Assembly (NCBI GenBank): GCA_037349105.1
Contig: JAYJMM010000041.1
Span: 9,732,501 to 9,796,500 of the forward strand
Source: Limnomonas spitsbergensis
Lineage: Eukaryota; Chlorophyta; Chlorophyceae; Chlamydomonadales
Reading direction: 5' to 3'
DNA length: 64,000 bases
The translations under genes and the position numbers were made by a program. This document shows, piece by piece, positions 38,101 through 49,258 of the stretch. The first letter of the stretch is position 1; the number at the start of each line of letters is the position of its first letter. Under the pieces are notes generated by a model. That model searched no databases. It was given only the letters and a program-made list of their open reading frames with translations, and had not been told where the DNA came from.

Positions 38101-38325
38101 GCTGTGGTTCCAATTTTTCTGATGAGGTATCCAGTTACAAGGAAAGCCTAGCTAGGTCATCTACCTCCCCCTGTCAAGACTCTACCCCTTGCCCCTTGCG
38201 TGCTCAGGGGCACAAAGTTCAACAAGAAGAGCATGGAGCTGTTTACGCCTGCCAAGCCCAAGCTGGGCGGCCAGCTGCTGGTATCGCGGCTGTTTGAGCT
38301 AGACGACGTGCCGTACGGTACCTGA
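35157..38325 (+). CDS. C2-domain protein of unknown function
   Basis: Exons: 35157-35578, 35887-36016, 36546-36644, 37151-37285, 37477-37591, 37777-37882, 38208-38325 (TGA at 38323). Phases are 2, 0, 0, 0, 1, 2. The protein is 374 residues. Residues 1-130 form a C2-like beta sandwich: FIAKLTVLSASCLPRTD, DSYVIIHTGSQEFQTRVIDD, ENPHFDE, SIQISLYDKDTFSDSLVATA. Several acidic residues are where C2 domains bind calcium, which would favour calcium-dependent membrane binding. The rest (e.g. PIHEACGMAYLAVEYEKG, ALLVDYDADNADIKLCVLS) is mostly beta-predicted and not recognised. If the last intron is retained, translation stops at 37895 instead. Telomere-like CTAAACCCTAACCC forms the pyrimidine tract before the 37151 exon. 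Confidence 0.85.
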
Positions 38326-40115
38326 TTTGACAGCATTGAGATCCAGAGTTTCCAGCTTCTCAACCAGAGACAGGTGTCGGTGCAGGCTATCTGCCGTATC
38401 CACGGGTGATATTGTGCGGCATTTATGAAGCCATGATATGATAGGGGCGTATCTTGACCTCGTAACCTGACAATGCATGGCAGGAGATTTTCCTAAATAG
38501 CGGTTTCGCATTTGGCATAAAAGCTGATCAGCGAGTGGTATACAATTGCAGGCGTGTGGCTGTTTGAGCGGAATAAGCTGTCTCCACATATACAGCATCG
38601 GAGAGATCTCATAAGTTGATTCACATACTAGACTACTGGCAGTAATTTTACTTTCTCGGTATAAATAAACTCTCTCGGTTTATTACTCAGTACAGATCGT
38701 CCAGGACAGGCCAGCCATATTGTGTTTCTTTATCGAGGCTCACCATGCTGGCATTTAGTTATAGATTTAGCGTATGACAGCTGAGAGTGCCACGTACTAT
38801 TTTGTTTACAAACTTTGACCCTTCACTTTTTTCGTCATTGCAGTATGCACCGTCAAGCATCAGTTTTGGTCCGCTGATATGATGAAAGCCCAAACGGTGA
38901 AACCGCACAAATACAAATCCCAGGCAAAATATTTGGTACAATGTCGTCAAAGAATGTGTCGTGCCATATACCTGTAAACGGAATACATTGGAAAAATGTC
39001 CTAGATAGGCCATGCTATTCAGAACTCTAGCTGTCCGAACTAAAATGTACGGCGGCAACAGGGAAATTAATACATGCAGTACGTCCGTACTGCAAGACGG
39101 GCATGTACCGCCGGAACGCTTGAAACTGGCTATTGGCTATTATTGGTCTTCGGCACCAACAGTGGGAATTGTCCCGGTAAGGGGCCGCTGAAGGGCCCGA
39201 TATAGGGCGGATGGAGTTTGTCCTGAGACCCGGCACGCCCTAGAGTCTAGGCTCAAGTTGTCTATCCCCTAGATTCGCTGTTTCTAGCTTCGATATTTCT
39301 TTCACAGGAGGTAGTTATTCCTTCTTCTCTCTACGAGGACGGGTAGACAGCGAAGGGGTTGGTCCGAAGAGGCTTGAGGTACTCGTATAATCCGGTGTGC
39401 GCGCGAGGAGGGTCGAGAAGGCTGGGATGTATTACCGAGTAGCTACAGAGCTCTGCCGGGCTTCCTCTTAGGCTAGCTGAGTTTCCACCTGGAAACTATG
39501 GTTGCGCGCATGCTCGGAGTTTACGCTGAGACGAGCTAGCATCTCTTCACTGTTTGCTTGACTTCGGGCAAGGTATGCTTTGTTGCTGTAGACTGGTAGC
39601 TTTCTGTCTGATTACAGGCGACACTTCAGTACGCAATATGATTGTCCTCTTGAGGAATAACGTGACGTGGAAATGAGAGAAGGACGGGATGAAAGCCCCG
39701 GCAAGCCCTGTATTCAGATATTTATGACGTTAGGGCACCTCCCTTATGCCAATGCATATTGATGGAGCGTGTCCGTAGCAAAACCGATTGCTGTCAAAGT
39801 GTCGATATTCCCGGAAAGTCGGGAATCCCGGAACCGAAAAGGAGGCGATACGCAACCGTCACTCAAACGGTAGTATCAATGGAAGTACCGGTGCCGGTAA
39901 AGAAGTAATTAATGACATACAGCACAAATGCACGCTGGGCAGGTAATTCACACATACTATTCATGGGATAACTGTGTACGGTAACCAGCAGTCTCTCACT
40001 ATCGTCATCTGACTGGGCACAAGGTAATACGGTAAGGGATTGTCAGTTAAGTAGTCAAAATTACAGACCCTTCAAAATCTCACATATCAATTACTTTTAC
40101 AGATCCCACACCACC
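38326..40115. other. Intergenic region, no gene seen
   Basis: This 1.8-kb stretch lies between convergent genes. No exon with coding character was found. A G/C-variable block around 39240-39700 looks unlike its flanks but carries no frame or repeat that I could identify. Confidence 0.5.
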
Positions 40116-43100
40116 CTACCTACCTTTGCTGTTGCCATGCATACCGTACCCCTCATACATGGACCTCATGCGCGCCACACCACCGCTCACTTCCACCTGT
40201 CGGCCACCACGTGCCACCCCACCCACCCCATCAATCCCTACGCCTGCCCCCGCTCCCAACTGCGACCCATGAACAACAGAGCACAGCTTGGCCGCAGGAC
40301 TGCCAGCAACCGCCGCCACCGCTGCTGCAGCCGCTGCTGTTGCATGGGCATTGCCCGCTCGGCTGCCAGCCAAAGCTGCCGCAGCAGCTGAAACAGCTGA
40401 TGACAGAGACAGCCGAACTTCAGCGTCACCCGCCACGCAGGTATCGCCGCTTTTTCTTAGTGTAAACGGAGACACAATATCACCAGCAGCATCAAGACCA
40501 TGAGTAGCAGGGGCAGGTGCCGTAGGTCGACCTTGCAGCACTACTGGTGAGCATGATGTCGCGCTTTTCACAACGGTGTTTGTCATGCCCGATAAATCAA
40601 GCTGGCGCTTTTGAAATCCCCCACTTCTGCTGGATCCTGCGCGGGCGGGCACAGACGAGTCACAGAGTCAGGATATATCAGGGACATCCAAACCGGTCTA
40701 TACAATAGCTACAAGGAACATCACAAACGAGTTCACTAACCGTCACGACTTGCAATTAATGATGAGCAGCAGGTAATGAGGTACAAACTTAATTTCCCAC
40801 CATCCTCCAGGTGGTGTTCCCTCACCGTTTCTCCGCGCTGTGTCACCCTGCTGGGTCCGGGATGATGTAACGCAATCTCCGCCATCACCACTACCGCCAG
40901 CGGTGGTCACAGTCATGAGGGAGCAGGCAGCAGGAGCGGGCCAGGAAGGGGTGTTGCAGCCGCTGATCGCCCGCATGCCACGTCTCGGGGCAGGCTCCGG
41001 TTGGTCCCCATTGCAGTAGCTCTTCCCCACCCCGACCCCAGCGCCGTGGAAGCTGTTCCCTGCTCCACCGCCACCGCTGCCGTGCAGCTTTGGCTGGAAG
41101 GCCATACTGCGCTGCTGGCACAGCCTGCTGGGCCCGCTGCGCTGCGGGATTGGCTCGCCACCAAACTGCTGTTGCAGGCGCTGCAGGGCTGCAGAAGCAA
41201 TGGCAAACTGCGAAGCCTCCTGCAAATGGAACAAATGCATTTAGCTGGCAGACATTGCTGCTGTTGCCACGTGTTAAGTACCACTTTGTGTTAATGCAGC
41301 CACCAACAGGCTGTAAGATGCTGTAACTCATCCAAATTCCCAGTTCCCCGAATAGCCACTTTCCCCCAGTTCCGATTACTCGGCCTGATCCTTGTTCATG
41401 CCGCAGCCCCTTCGAAAGCGGCGGTGCTTGTCATGTCAGCCACAAAGTACGATTTTTCATGTTGGCAAGGAGGGGAGGGGGGCTAAACGCTGTGTTACTT
41501 GTACAGCGTAGCCCACACATCCACATAGCAGCTTTCCTCTCAAGGGCCAAACAGTGCCAAGCACGTACCCCCCCCAAGTGTTGGTAGTTGAACTGGCATT
41601 GCCCCCTTGGACTCCGGCTGCACTTTTGAGATATATAAACAAAGCTATGCCGTACGTGGGGTGTGGGAGTATAGGGGTTAGTGCAGCTTGGACTGAGGGC
41701 GGCCTGAGGCCATAAATCAAGTCACTACCATTTGGCAAGGCTCCCTGGTCTCTTTTACCCAGAGCCAGCACTGCACTTTTTGCAAAGCTAGCGCAGAAAC
41801 AAGATTAAATGTCTGTTCTAGCTTTCATGAAGGGAAGCGTTTGAGCGATATTGTTGTTAGTAATGCAATGTTTTGCCGGATGAGACGTTTCCTAGGGGCC
41901 CTCATCACCCTATGGTAGAAGGAGCAGCGGTTTCTTATTAGGGGGGCGGGGCAGCTTTGATATCTTCTACATTATGAGCACCCAGGCCCCCATGTCACCT
42001 GGCGTGTCTCCTGCCAAGAGGGTGAGGCCACCGCCGAGGATGCAAGGACAGCCGACGCAGCCGCAACCTTTGTGCGCGGGCTGACCAAGGTCTGCATTGA
42101 TGACGAGGCTGCTGCGGCAGCAGCAGCAGCAGTCCCCACGGGCCGCTTCTCCTGCACCCCTGCGGCCAGGCCTGGTGCATGCGTCAGACTCCCACCGCCT
42201 CCACTGCCCCGCAGCCACTGCTGGACGCGCCAACTGCTGCTACTGCTGGTAGGAGTAGAAGTATTCCCCGTGGGGATCGTTGCTGCTGCTGCTGCAAGCG
42301 GCGGTGGCACCCAGGCATGGGAGCCCATTCGCTCAGCAGCTGTGAAAACGGTGCCTGCTATCGCGGCTGCCGCCGCCGTGGATGCCGTTGATGGCAACGC
42401 AGCCCGACCCAGATAAGACGCCGTCGAAGGCGGGGGCGCCGCAGGTTGAGGCGACGAGGCGGTTGCTAGCATCGCCTGATTATGACCATGATACGGAGAA
42501 AAGGGAGGAGCCTTTGTTGACGTGCTTTCAACCGCCGCTGCTGCTACCGATGCAGCCACAGTACTCGCCCTGGCTGCGCTCTCCTCAAGACATGACCCAG
42601 GCCCATGCTTGGCACTAGCCCCTGCAGCGCCCCAGCTGTCACCCTCGCTGCTAGTTGCACAGCAACCCTCCTGACGCTGCCTGAGCAAAGTCGTCAAGCC
42701 CTGGCAGCCCAACGTTGCGTCCTGCTGCTGCTGCGTCGAGGTCCCCAAAGCTGTAGCAGCAGTCACCAGCCTGAAAGAGTCCATCGGGCTGCTGCTCCTA
42801 GGGCTGCTGGCTAGGTGCAGGGCACCCGTAGGAGACGCACCGCCGGGGCAGCATTTGACAGGCTGCGGCCTGGTCAGGCCATCTGCAGCAGGAGCATCAC
42901 TAGAGCTACCTGCAGCCGGATGCAGCTGCAGATCGCAAGCCAATGCACCAGTGGTGCTCAGATGAGAACCAGTGGGCGATAGCAGAGTGACGGCTGCGTT
43001 TTGTGTTGAGGAGGCCAAGGTGCAGTTGTCTGCGGGCCGCAAGGTCAGGGGTGGAGGGGAACGGGTTGAAGAGGGCGGACTGACAGGCGGAGGGTCTACC

Positions 43101-46100
43101 AGAAGATCAGGAGGTGGCAATTGCCCCGCAGAGGGCTCCTGTGAGGGCAGGGTGGGGCTGCTTTCCGGCTCCACCGCCATGCCTTCCAAAAGAACCATGG
43201 CTGTGTAGGGTTGAGGCAGCTGTGGCTCCTCCCACACAGCGTCAGCTGCGGATCTCATGTCCAAGCCTTCCTGGATCGGCATAGATCCGGTTGAGGACTC
43301 CTCAATCTGCTCGACTGCAAAGCCCTTCGACGGCCGCTCCTGAAGATTCTTTCCATCCAGATCTAAGCCTTCCACGGGCCGTGCTGCGAACTCCTCATGA
43401 AGTGACTTGGACACATTTGAATCCATATATTCGGATCCATCCTCTCCGTCCCCTTTGCCCGGCTCCTCTTCCTCAGCATCAGCTGTCGAGGCGGGAGAAT
43501 GTGGCAACAGGTCACAGCTGTCCTCGGCGTACTCAGAGGCGCCGTCGCTGGACACTACAGATGCTGCTGCCTCACACAACTGTTGCTGCAACAGCTGGAC
43601 GATCCCGTCCTGCAGAGTTAAAGTTAAATAGGGATAGCATGCTTAGGCTGGGTTGAGTTTTAGTGTCAAAAGAAGTCAATGGGGGTAATCATCACAACCA
43701 GGGGCCCAGGGGGGAGGTTCGGCCGATGGTTTTAATTGGGAGGGCCTAAATTCAAATCCTCTATCCCCAGGACAAAGGAAAGGATTACGCTTTATATGAC
43801 CTGAGGGGCAGGGAGCCAATGTAGTAAAAAAGTATTCAGTACCCTCAAAGCCTACAGCTGGACATGGCATGCCATGGTCAGGCATAACAAAGCCCCCAGG
43901 CGCTATCTAGCCCACATGGTGTGACAATGGTTGCCGTGTATAGCCCCCTTAGTAGCACACGCACGGAACTTGTTCCATTGAATGTGAAAAGGAACATGAC
44001 AAATTTAGCGGCAGTGTGCTGGTCACCCTGCACCAAGGTATCCCCCCAACAGCCTCAGCATGTTCCTGTCTAGTCCCACCCTCCCACCTTGATGGACAGC
44101 TCTCGTCTCAGTTGCGCGTTGGCCTGTTGCATGAGGCTCATCTCCTGGAGCACCTTGACAGTCTCCTCAGCAGTGTCGTCATTGATGACGTGGAATGTCA
44201 GCAGTTTTTCACGTAGCTGAGGACAGGGGAGTGCATGAAGGGCGGGGGGAGGGGGGCATGAAGGGCGGGGTGGCATGATGGACAGGGGGGCTTGTCAAGG
44301 CAGTTGAGAGCAGGGGATGCGCATCCATTACAAGGGAAGAGGGCACGTTCAGACTTGAGGTTACTCAGGAAGGCAGCGGAGGGCAGGAGGGGCGCATCAA
44401 GGGTTGCTTTGATCTACTGTGAAGAAGTGGGATGGGCAAGCCCATGCTCTGAAACCTGAAAGATGCTATGCTCTCTCGTGGGGGTCTAGTCCTTAACACA
44501 GATAGGGGCGGAGGCCACTAGAGCCACGTGGCACTGCTTGGCATTGGGATATAATACCTCTCACTTTATCCACACCTCCTTGGCACAGCACTCTTGCTAG
44601 GGCACGCTCTCAGCTAAGTTTGACTGTTGAGGTCAGTGTTGAGTGTGTACCAGGTTGTGTAGGTTTAGGGTTTAGGGCTTAGGGTCTGCGTTGAGTGCGC
44701 ACCAGGTTGGGTAGGGTTAGGGTCCAGGGCTTAGGGTTTAGGGTTCAGGGCTTAGGGTCTGCGTTGAGTGCGCACCAGGTTGGCCTCTCTCTGATACGCC
44801 TCAGAGCTGGCCTTGAGGAAATCACACTGGTTGCGCTGTGCTTCCGTCTCCTGCGACAGGGTGGGTTTCATTTGTCGGTACCGGCATGCAACTGCTTTAC
44901 CCAAGCACAGCTTGATGCCTTGATATCTATTCAATGTGCAGTGGACAGTGTGGTTTTCTACCTCTTGTGGCAGAGAGGGAATGAAAAAAGTTAGAATGTA
45001 GACGTAATAATTCCTCGACTTCGAGCAAAATATACATTTGCAAAAATATAACGGGGCTGGAAAATCATTAACATCGGATGGGATTGAGTGTTAGGGCATA
45101 GTGTGTGGGGCTGTGGGCATCCCCCAATCCAGCACAACATTTGCCAGTACCCGATTGCTCTTCCCAAGTAAAATGTAACTTATACCGGTATTCAAAATTT
45201 GGCTGAACATGCAAAGTACCGGTATGGTGTGATTTAAGGCATCCGTTGGAGAGAAGCAAGAGAGTGGCCATGCTCCATCTGAGTGGCCATGCTCCATCAG
45301 TACATGCAACCCATCAGCAAGTCTATGCTCCATCATAGAGCTGATTATGCACAACCTCAAACCCACCCGCAGCTGGCTCGCAGCGTCTTCCTCTGCATTC
45401 ATTAATCGGACCCTCAGCTTTGATACCTCAGCCAGGTGCGACGATGGGAGGGCCTGAAAAGAGAAGGAACAGCAGTTTCAAGGGCGGTGCGGGCATTTAA
45501 GTCACATTCAGTCAATTTACATCGAGCAGAAGCAGATGGCTTCCTGGTGACGTCACTTGAGATGCAAACCTTCAGGAGACTCAAGGGCCCAACCTGGCCT
45601 CAAGAAGTAACATCCATCTACCTGCCCATGCAGGCATGCACGCAGGTGCATCCCCCCCCCCACACACACCTCATGCATGGACGTAATTACAGGCCTCAAC
45701 AGACCAATGCCCATGCTCGTATGAGTGCAGCGCTATGCTGATGCTATATACACCCCAAGCATTTGCACCTGCTGATCCATGCACCCCATGCATACACACC
45801 TGCAGTTCCATGCACCCCATGCATGCACACCTGCTGATTCATGCACCCCATGCATGCACACCTGCAGTTCCATGCACCCCATGCATGCACACCTGCTGTT
45901 CCATGCACCCCATGCATGCACACCTGCTGTTCCATGCACCCCATGCATGCACACCTGCTGTTCCATGCACCCCATGCATACACACCTGCTGCTCCATGCA
46001 CCCCATGCATACACACCTGCTCTTTCATGCACCCCATGCATGCACACCTGCTGTTCCATGCACCCCATGCATACACACCTGCTGCTCCATGCACCCCATG

Positions 46101-47440
46101 CATACACACCTGCTCTTTCATGCACCCCATGCATGCACACCTGCTGTTCCATGCACCCCATGCATGCACACCTGCTGAAATATGCACCCCATGCATGTGC
46201 ACCTGCTGGTCCATGCACCCCATGCGTGCACACTGGCCGATCCATGCAGGACATGCATATTCACCTACTGGTCCATGCACCCCATGCCTGCGCATCTCCT
46301 GGTCCACACACCCCAAGCGTTCGCAGCGGCGGTCCATGCACCTCATGCATGTGCACCTGCCGGTCATGCAACCCATGCATTTGTACCTGCTGGCCCTGCG
46401 GAGAGACCCTGGACGCATGGAACTTGACCACTGCAGGCGTAAAGTCCGCTGCCGCCATGTAGTCCGTGCGACTCGCAGCCATTTGCAGCATTTCTGCTGT
46501 CCTTTGCTTGGATGCCTGAATTACCAGTGGTGCAGTAATCACTTCACTTCTGCATGGGTAGACGAGTTGCATAACTGCTGCCATGTGAGGCACATGGTCG
46601 GCCGAAACCAGGGAACCATATCCAGGTCAATTGGTCATGTCACACAAGCGTCACTGTCTCCGACGTACCTGCAGCTGTGCCTTGAGGCTGGCAGATTCTT
46701 GTTGCAGCAAAAATACCTCCGCCCTGGAGATTTCATTGTGGCAGACCGACTACCACAAGAAAGGGAAAAGGCAGGAACAAACATTTTGCAGTGACTTTTT
46801 GAAGAATTTGGTGTCACAGAAAATCAGCTGTATGCCCAGAGTGACGGAATGGCAGGGCCCAGGTCTTGCACATTTGAACTGCCATCTCTGTTCTCCATGC
46901 AGTTTGAAAGTGCAACAGGTTGGCTGTTAGGCCCTGGCTCGGACAGCGCCCACAGAGGCGTTAGGAGTCAAGTAAAACAAGAAAGACGTACCCTGGCATA
47001 CTTTTCTAGCCACTGATTCTTCTCGTTGACGCTCTTGTCCAGTTCTTGCTTCCAGAACCGCACCTCTTTCTCCAGTTGCTGCGCACACATCCCGCAGCAG
47101 AGTCAGCAAAATATGTTTTGCTTCAAATGTGTCAAGAGTCGTGAATCTCGATTTCCCCATGAGATACGCTCTCCGCCTTGTCACCTCGACGCCATTTTGA
47201 CGCGATCCCCCAACACCGAGAAACGGCATCGCATATGCCGATGCCGACCGTTCTGATGCGGACGAACAGCGCAGTCTGTACCGATTCCTTTGCTTGGACT
47301 TTACTCAACTGATTCCCAATTGTCGTTTTCCCGGTCGTCTCTAGTCTGACTGTCCCTCCACACTTGACCATACGACCTGATACGACCCGTGCCCGTGGGG
47401 GGATGAGGCGGGTGGACGAGGCCCCCATGGAGGCCGCCAT
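40116..47440 (-). CDS. Coiled-coil / low-complexity protein, function unknown
   Basis: Exons: first exon from ATG at 47440 (end uncertain), 47078-46992, 46716-46669, 46515-46387, 45453-45367, 44850-44776, 44216-44088, 43609-41999, 41219-40826, 40636-40116. All internal junctions are phase 0 except the last (phase 1). The protein is about 1,080 residues. The N-terminal half is heptad-like coiled coil (QLEKEVRFWKQELDKSV, ETEAQRNQCDFLKASSEA, LREKLLTFHVINDD, MQQANAQLRRELSIK). The 537-codon exon is Ser/Pro/Ala-rich and probably disordered. Glutamine- and glycine-rich tails follow. No enzyme motif was seen. It could be a cytoskeletal or centrosomal scaffold, but that is a guess. The final stop may lie in an unspliced intron, since GTAGGT precedes it. 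Confidence 0.75.
44640..44776 (-). repeat. Telomere-like repeat that duplicates a splice donor
   Basis: In gene sense the exon ends AACCTG|GTGCGCACTCAACG and runs into CCCTAAGCCCTGAACCCTAAACCC-type DNA. The block CCTGGTGCGCACTCAACG is then repeated, and a third diverged copy (CCTGGTACACACTCAACA) follows. Confidence 0.8.
45770..46410 (-). repeat. 31-bp intronic minisatellite, about 20 copies
   Basis: The unit contains CATGCACCCCATGCATGCAC and ACCTGCTGTTC on the plus strand. In gene sense each copy reads CAG|GTGTGCATGCATGGGG, matching the real donor at 46387 (CAGCAG|GTACAAATGCATGGG). It therefore looks like amplification of the 5' splice-site region. It is also rich in the palindromes GCATGC and ATGCAT. 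Long frames through it (HGVHGTAGVHAWG) are artefacts. Confidence 0.92.
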
Positions 47441-47956
47441 CAATGTGACGTGTCAGACCCTCCCCTGGTCAGCCCCCCCAATCATTCCGTCAGCAAAGCT
47501 ACTATATGAACGGAAAATGTGACACCGTGCATCAAACTAGGCTTGATTTCGTTAACAGTTATATCTGGGTTGGAACCTTGAGGCAAAATGAACTCCGACC
47601 AACTCCGACCAGCTGATTTCAGCATGACATTGCACATGCCGATCCCTGGCTCCCTGTGCCTGCGACTGGGAGGGCTCAGCTCTAGCAGACAAGCTGACGC
47701 ACCGGGCTGTGATGCAGCAGGTGAGCAGGCCCTGCTCAGGCCCTGTGGCAGCCCAGTCCTGACACTCCCTCGTTGGCGTCAAGGTAACGGGTGAGCAGGC
47801 AGCCTTGCAACGCAATCTACCGCCTGAGGAGACTTGTGATGGAGGAGACTTATGTACCGTACCGGGTCGGTCTCCTTCTTGTGGCCGGAACTTAATTTCA
47901 GTTTGTGGGCACTACTGGCAATGTCATTCCTTAACTCCGATAGTCCAGGTGTTTTC

Positions 47957-48110
47957 GGGTTCCATGTCCCTGCCCCCTCACATGGGAGGATGGCGTGGCG
48001 GCAACGTGGTTCTGGCTGCGCATGGTAGGTGGACTTGGGCTTAGTCATTCCCTACCAGCCCCATGCGGCCGAGGTTCTGCAGGGCCCAGCAGGTACGCAC
48101 CGTTATAAAC
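47957..48110. repeat. Dispersed repeat, copy 1
   Basis: It shares GGTTCCATGT.CCTG, CTCACAT.GGAGGATGGC and TAGTCATTCCCTACCAGCCC with 55857-56012, in the same order. The family was not identified. Confidence 0.7.
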
Positions 48111-48407
48111 CTGTTTTCAGGCTATTTCAGGCAGGGGGATTCCCCCTGATTTCAGGAAGTGCTTGTCGCTGGTAATTTTTCTTGGCCAGTCTTTCAGGGC
48201 ATGTGGCCTCTGCCTTCCCGCAGTTTGTAGGAGCGGCATGCCTTTTTCTTTTTGCCTGAATTTTCTCGGGTGGAATTTTTATTCCCATTTAGCTTTTTCA
48301 TTCCAGTCAGGCCACATCCGGCCCGGGTTCAGACTTCCAGGCTGACAGAGTGTGCCCAGAAGCTGTCTTCAATTTTCCAGCACGGATGAGGATGCTGCCA
48401 AGCAGAT

Positions 48408-48869
48408 TTGGAGTGGGGTCACACTGGTGACTTGACAAGATTTCGGCCTTCGATCCTGCTGGCATCGCAGCCCATTGGTAGATTCAGGAGGAATGTTTGG
48501 GATCCAAATGACCAGTACTTTGAGCGTTTGGTTGGTGCAAAATTATGCAACACAAGCAATAATTGCAGGCCTTTCTGGCGGGGGGGGGATGTGAACGCAA
48601 TGGCGCATGAAGGGTATCATCATAGCATCAGGGGATTCAAGGGAAGGGGGGAGCATGAAGAATACGTCAGTGTGACGTCCGATACCAGCAGGCTGAAGAG
48701 TGAGGGTAAAAGGAGGGACTTGGAAGATGCGAAATGCCTTATCATTGACAGCTTGTTTTCGTGCCAGCAACGGGGACGCAAGATTTTGTTTGAAATTATC
48801 AGGCTGGGAGACGTTGATAGCCTTCTGAGCAATACCCCTGGCAAACTGTACACTAAGTATGAGTTATAG
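48408..48869 (+). CDS. Unassigned 153-codon open frame
   Basis: It begins MEWGHTGDLTRFRPS and ends LYTKYEL. It has a mixed, protein-like composition (for example DAKCLIIDSLFSCQQRGRK) rather than repeat-driven bias. It lies in transposon-like intergenic DNA beside a dispersed repeat. No family was recognised and no neighbouring exons join to it. It may be a remnant of a mobile element. Confidence 0.25.
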   Translation: MEWGHTGDLTRFRPSILLASQPIGRFRRNVWDPNDQYFERLVGAKLCNTSNNCRPFWRGGDVNAMAHEGYHHSIRGFKGRGEHEEYVSVTSDTSRLKSEGKRRDLEDAKCLIIDSLFSCQQRGRKILFEIIRLGDVDSLLSNTPGKLYTKYEL

Positions 48870-49258
48870 TACTCTACAGTACTAGTGTCTCTTAACACCT
48901 GTGTTGCAATGCAACCCCGTCAGTAGTAATTTAGTTGTTGCAGTACAAGTTACTCTTTACACAGTACTAACTGTTCAAGTCGTGAGTAGTAAGAGTCCTT
49001 CTAATGCTTGGGCCTGCTGCTATGCCGTTTTCCATATATCAAGTTTACAGATATAAGGCACCGCACTAGCCACACCGATATAACATTTCTTAATGCCAGT
49101 GTTCATTATATCACTCTCTACGCACAATTCAGCTACATCACGGCATGTGGTTTCCGGGGCTTGGTGCAGGAAGCCCTGCTGCCCGGGCGGTAGGCTGTAG
49201 CCTATAAAGGTTTGGTCCACATTGGTCCACTGGACATGACGCTGTTGACAGCTAAGCA

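Noticed and set aside
45733..46794. Cysteine-rich frames on both strands through the 31-bp array
   Set aside because: They are repeat-driven in several frames at once. The array lies in an intron of the coiled-coil gene.
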